Shown piece by piece: positions 6,264-8,853 of a stretch of 8,853 bases of DNA. Under the pieces are notes generated by a model that searched no databases, was not told the DNA's origin, and saw only the letters and a list, made by a program, of their open reading frames with translations. Position 1 is the first letter of the stretch, and each line of letters begins with the position of its first letter. The stretch comes from RGIG4608 sp045651165 (GTDB taxonomy: Bacteria; Bacillota; Clostridia; Oscillospirales; CAG-272), in assembly GCA_045651165.1 (NCBI GenBank), contig JAZRRX010000022.1:1-8853 (forward strand). The letters run 5' to 3'. The position numbers were made by a program, and so were the translations under genes.

Positions 6264-8249
6264 TTATTTTACATTGACTTTGCTCTTTTTTGCTCTCTGT
6301 GACAAAATAACAATGATTGTTACAAACACGATTACAAACAAAAGCCCAAGCAAAGCCGCAATTGCGTTAAGCGTTTCGGGAGAAGCAATCAACGTGCCAA
6401 CTGTATAAACAAGATAGGAAATTATATATCCAATTCCGAACTGAAGTCCAATGCCACCCCAGAGCCACTTTGCGCTCTTCATTTCGGCATTCATAGCACC
6501 GATAGCTGCAAAGCAAGGAGGTGTGAAAAGATTGAACATAAGATATGCAAGAGCTGCAATCTTTGAAATTGCCAAAATTCCTGCAACCTCAGCACCTGCT
6601 CCCTCAAGCATAGCAAGTTCTTCTGTGTCGATAAGATTGTTAAGTCCCACAAAGCACACAGCAAGCGTGCCAACAACGTTCTCTTTTGCAATAAAGCCCG
6701 TGATGGTCGCAGCCGCAAGTTGCCAAGAAAGAACACCAACTATCGGGAAAAGAACGTATGCAAAGGGGGAGGCAATTGATGCCAATATCGACTCGTTCGC
6801 GTTTTCGGCAACAGTAAAACTCCAAGTGAAAGTCTGCATAATCTGAACTGCCATATTGCAAAGCAAGATGATAGTTGCCGCCTTAACGATATAGGACCAT
6901 CCACGAGAACACATTGATTTGAATGCGCCCCAAAATGAAGGTGTTTTATATTCGGGAAGCTCCATAATGAAGAATGATTTTCTTCCTTTTGTGCCTGTAA
7001 CCTTGTTGATAAGAAGCGCACCGATAAAGATAAACACGATACCAAAAAGGTACATCAAGGTGCTCACCCAACCTGCATCGTCAAAAAACGCGCCTGCAAA
7101 AAGTGCAATAACGGGAATTTTAGCTCCACAAGGCATAAAGGGTGCAAGCATAGCGGTTGCTCTTCTCTCGCGTTCGTTTCTAATGGTACGAGATGCCATA
7201 ATTCCGGGTACTGCGCATCCAACTGTGATAACGAAAGGAATAACCGACTTGCCAGAAAGTCCAACTCTCTTGAAAATGGGGTCAAGAACAACTGCAACAC
7301 GGCTCATATATCCGCAATCCTCAAGGAGTGCGATAAGGAAATAAAGAACCATAACAAGTGGCAAAAAGCCGACCACGGCTACAACACCACCGATAACACC
7401 GTCAACTAAAATTGACGCAAGGAAGGGATTTGCATCTGCCAAAAGCTCACCAATCCACGCCTGAAACGACTCAAGCCAACCAACCAAAATGTCGGCAATT
7501 GGAGTTCCCACCCAAACTTGCGAAATTTGGAACACAAGGAACATTACCACTGCAAAAATCGGAATACCAAGCCATTTGTTTGTCAAGATATCGTCAATTT
7601 TGTCACTTAAACTTAGCTCACTTGTCAAGATTTTTCTGCTTTCAACCTCTTTTACAATCTTGTTTACAAATTCAAATCTTTTTTTGTCGGCTTCAAGTGA
7701 TTCTTCCTTGGTTGAAAATTCATTGTCCTTTTGAATATAGGGCGCAATTTGAGTTTTTCCAATAAGCCCAACTGCTTCGGACACAAGATTTTTCAAGCCA
7801 TCACCACTAGTGGAAATTGTGTTGACAACGGGGCAATTTAACTTTTTTGAAAGAAGCTCTGCATCAATTTGAGTTTCCTTTTTTTCATTAATATCACTCT
7901 TGTTAAGCGCTACAACAACGGGAATACCAAGCTCCAAAAGTTGTGTTGTGAAGAACAAACTTCTTGAAAGATTTGATGCGTCAACTATGTTGATAATAAC
8001 ATCGGGGTTTTCATTTTTAACGTATGTGCTCGTAACACTTTCTTCGTTTGTAAAAGGGGACATAGAATATGCGCCCGGTAAGTCAACGGCAATTAGCTTT
8101 TGCCCTTCGAAGTATGTACTTTTTATAAGATGTTCTTTTTTGTCCACGGTAACGCCTGCCCAGTTGCCGACCTTTTCGCTTCGACCTGTCAGAGCATTGA
8201 ACATCGTAGTCTTTCCCGAATTGGGATTGCCCGCTAAAGCAATTCTCAT
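6264..8249 (-). CDS. feoB: Ferrous iron transporter FeoB
   Basis: FeoB imports Fe(II) across the cytoplasmic membrane. The product has 661 residues, shorter than E. coli FeoB (773) but complete. The N-terminal G domain shows G1 GNPNSGKT (7-14), the switch region with VTVD near 33-36, G3 DLPG (56-59) and G4 NKSD (116-119). A helical regulatory region spans about 170-225. The membrane part starts near 226 and carries the Gate-type motifs LEDCGYMSR (309-317), GCAVPGIMASRTI (344-356) and PFMPCGAKIPV (370-380), and later FTPPCFAAIGAM, so the conserved pore cysteines are present. The start at 8249 has GGAG about ten bases upstream. It lies 125 bases after feoA with its own candidate operator in between, and 11 bases before the Cys-rich peptide gene. 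Confidence 0.97.
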   Translation of the reverse strand: MRIALAGNPNSGKTTMFNALTGRSEKVGNWAGVTVDKKEHLIKSTYFEGQKLIAVDLPGAYSMSPFTNEESVTSTYVKNENPDVIINIVDASNLSRSLFFTTQLLELGIPVVVALNKSDINEKKETQIDAELLSKKLNCPVVNTISTSGDGLKNLVSEAVGLIGKTQIAPYIQKDNEFSTKEESLEADKKRFEFVNKIVKEVESRKILTSELSLSDKIDDILTNKWLGIPIFAVVMFLVFQISQVWVGTPIADILVGWLESFQAWIGELLADANPFLASILVDGVIGGVVAVVGFLPLVMVLYFLIALLEDCGYMSRVAVVLDPIFKRVGLSGKSVIPFVITVGCAVPGIMASRTIRNERERRATAMLAPFMPCGAKIPVIALFAGAFFDDAGWVSTLMYLFGIVFIFIGALLINKVTGTKGRKSFFIMELPEYKTPSFWGAFKSMCSRGWSYIVKAATIILLCNMAVQIMQTFTWSFTVAENANESILASIASPFAYVLFPIVGVLSWQLAAATITGFIAKENVVGTLAVCFVGLNNLIDTEELAMLEGAGAEVAGILAISKIAALAYLMFNLFTPPCFAAIGAMNAEMKSAKWLWGGIGLQFGIGYIISYLVYTVGTLIASPETLNAIAALLGLLFVIVFVTIIVILSQRAKKSKVNVK

Positions 8250-8291
8250 AAGATTTTTTCTCCATTTTATATGTAAATAATTTTCAACTGA

Positions 8292-8320
8292 ATGAATGTG
8301 GATTTGGATTTATATGTCAA
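8292..8320 (-). promoter_or_regulatory. Possible internal feoB promoter
   Basis: A perfect -35 hexamer TTGACA (8315-8320) lies just downstream of the second operator. With a 17-base spacer the -10 position reads ATTCAT, which is poor. TATATT overlapping the same place is another -10 possibility but lacks a good -35. The promoter is therefore tentative and rests mainly on the TTGACA and on the operator next to it. Confidence 0.4.
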
Positions 8321-8325
8321 TATAA

Positions 8326-8349
8326 ATCAGTTAGCACAGGCTAACTGAT
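8326..8349. promoter_or_regulatory. Candidate iron-responsive operator between feoA and feoB
   Basis: Perfect ten-base arms ATCAGTTAGC and GCTAACTGAT flank ACAG. The inner GTTAGC-N4-GCTAAC is the same as in the site before feoA at 8628-8643, with different central bases. A repeated half-site at two positions in one iron locus argues for a protein-binding site rather than a chance hairpin. A DtxR/IdeR-type regulator is my inference; no regulator gene is present in the window. Confidence 0.7.
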
Positions 8350-8356
8350 ATCCAAA

Positions 8357-8379
8357 AATAAAAGGACTTCCCTTTTATT
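8357..8379 (-). terminator. Weak terminator overlapping the feoA stop
   Basis: On the minus strand arms AATAAAAGG and CCTTTTATT flank a five-base loop and are followed by TTTGG. The stem is AT-rich and overlaps the stop codon at 8375-8377. It may only attenuate transcription into feoB, which would fit feoB having a separate operator. Confidence 0.5.
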
Positions 8380-8593
8380 CTTCAACGATGATGGCGTCTG
8401 CAAGTTGAGTGTCGATATTGTATCGCGCATCCTTTATTGACACCACGCATCCCCCTCTGCGATGTCTAACCACAGTGATTGATTCACCATTATAGCACCC
8501 CAAAGAGAACAAAAAAGAGTTTAGCTCCTCGTCATCGGTAACGATGCTATTAATAATGTATTCTTTTCCCGCCTCGGCATTTTTAAGTGTCAT
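8375..8593 (-). CDS. feoA: Ferrous iron transport protein FeoA
   Basis: FeoA is a small cytosolic SH3-fold protein needed with FeoB for Fe(II) uptake, probably by acting on the FeoB G domain. The 72-residue product starts MTLKNAEAGKEY and has LFSLGCYNGESITVVRH and the C-terminal ARYNIDTQLADAIIVEE typical of the family, whose length is about 75. The frame is open up to an ATG at 8635, but that ATG lies inside the palindromic operator and close to the predicted transcription start, so it would have no leader. The ATG at 8593 has GGTGG four bases and AAAGGA eleven bases upstream and gives the usual FeoA N-terminus. A further ATG at 8623 is possible but less likely. The gene is first in the feo locus. 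Confidence 0.93.
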   Translation of the reverse strand: MTLKNAEAGKEYIINSIVTDDEELNSFLFSLGCYNGESITVVRHRRGGCVVSIKDARYNIDTQLADAIIVEE

Positions 8594-8627
8594 AATACCA
8601 CCGTTCCTTTCATAAATATCCATACGA

Positions 8628-8643
8628 GTTAGCATATGCTAAC
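8628..8643. promoter_or_regulatory. Candidate iron-responsive operator of feoA
   Basis: GTTAGCATATGCTAAC is a perfect 16-base palindrome. It starts about eight bases downstream of the feoA -10 hexamer, covering or just following the predicted transcription start, where a bound protein would repress. The GTTAGC half-site resembles the centre of DtxR/IdeR boxes (TTAGGTTAGCCTAACCTAA) and does not resemble a Fur box. The same half-sites recur at 8330-8345. Confidence 0.78.
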
Positions 8644-8651
8644 CACGTTGT

Positions 8652-8680
8652 ATTATATACCATCATTTTCCTTTTGTCAA
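8652..8680 (-). promoter_or_regulatory. feoA promoter, perfect consensus
   Basis: On the minus strand TTGACA (8675-8680) and TATAAT (8652-8657) are separated by exactly 17 bases, a fully consensus housekeeping sigma promoter. The predicted start is near 8645, so the operator at 8628-8643 lies in the initial transcribed region. A promoter this strong would need repression, which fits the palindrome. Confidence 0.92.
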
Positions 8681-8712
8681 GAGTTTTTTGATAAAAATTG
8701 TATTTTTTCTTT

Positions 8713-8853
8713 GATAAATTGGGATTTGTCTGTACGAAAACAATCTGCTTTTGGATTGTTTCGTCCACCTTTTTAAAGGTGGCTCTCCACGAGCAGTGGC
8801 GCGGGTACGGGGCGCGTAGCCCTGTATTCAGCGTTTCTTTTGGAGCTTTTCTT
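8713..8853. repeat. Repeat element, left end, running off the window (copy 5)
   Basis: It begins with the TIR-like GATAAATTGGGATTT (8713-8727), shared with copies 2 and 3. The interior differs from the others: a hairpin at 8735-8763 (CGAAAACAATC / GATTGTTTCG, with one bulged base), a perfect hairpin at 8765-8782 (CCACCTTT / AAAGGTGG around TT), and then a GC-rich stretch with CCAC-GAGCA-GTGG and GGGGCGCG. No ORF is supported. It may be a second repeat class sharing the same end motif, or two repeats side by side. Confidence 0.5.

Noticed and set aside
8594..8635. Longer FeoA starting at 8635
   Set aside because: That ATG lies inside the palindromic operator and within about ten bases of the predicted transcription start; 8593 gives the normal FeoA length with an RBS.
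1..8853. CRISPR array, toxin-antitoxin, phage or defence genes, tRNA or rRNA
   Set aside because: No regularly spaced repeats, no such protein families and no RNA gene structure were seen; the dispersed repeats are intergenic mosaics of unequal spacing.

Overview
The window looks like chromosomal DNA from a low-to-moderate GC Bacillota lineage, most likely an uncultured gut-type Clostridia. The basis is AGGAGG-type ribosome binding sites, TTGACA/TATAAT promoters with TGn extensions, a GTP-type PEP carboxykinase, a four-cysteine (C+) ribosomal protein L28, a YczE-like membrane protein and a DUF6873-like protein. I see no phage, conjugative or defence genes. The placement is inference from gene content, not from a phylogenetic marker analysis.

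Layout: (1) 1-248 holds the end of an intergenic repeat element and the promoter of pckG. (2) pckG (249-2045, +) is convergent with a DUF6873-like gene (2080-2760, -), and the two share a bidirectional terminator. (3) rpmB (3013-3198, -) and eno (3336-4640, -) follow; the repeat-rich gap 4641-5098 separates eno from a YczE-like membrane protein (5099-5788, -). (4) A ferrous iron uptake locus lies on the minus strand: feoA (8375-8593), feoB (6264-8249) and a 51-residue cysteine-rich membrane peptide (6097-6252), closed by a strong terminator.

Two things stand out. First, the feo locus carries two copies of one palindromic site, GTTAGC-N4-GCTAAC. One lies just downstream of a perfect consensus promoter in front of feoA, and the other lies between feoA and feoB. 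This is a strong candidate iron-responsive operator, closer in appearance to DtxR/IdeR boxes than to Fur boxes. Second, the larger gene-free gaps are occupied by related mosaic elements with TIR-like ends (GATAAATTGGGATTTAT at one end, CCCCGATAAATCAAAATTTG at the other) and GC-rich hairpins bordered by TGTAGGG/CCCTACA. They abut terminators on one side and gene starts on the other.

How the genes work together: PEP carboxykinase and enolase both act at the PEP node of central carbon metabolism, but they lie on opposite strands and are not one operon. feoA, feoB and the cysteine-rich peptide form one functional unit for Fe(II) import. The remaining genes are housekeeping or of unknown function.
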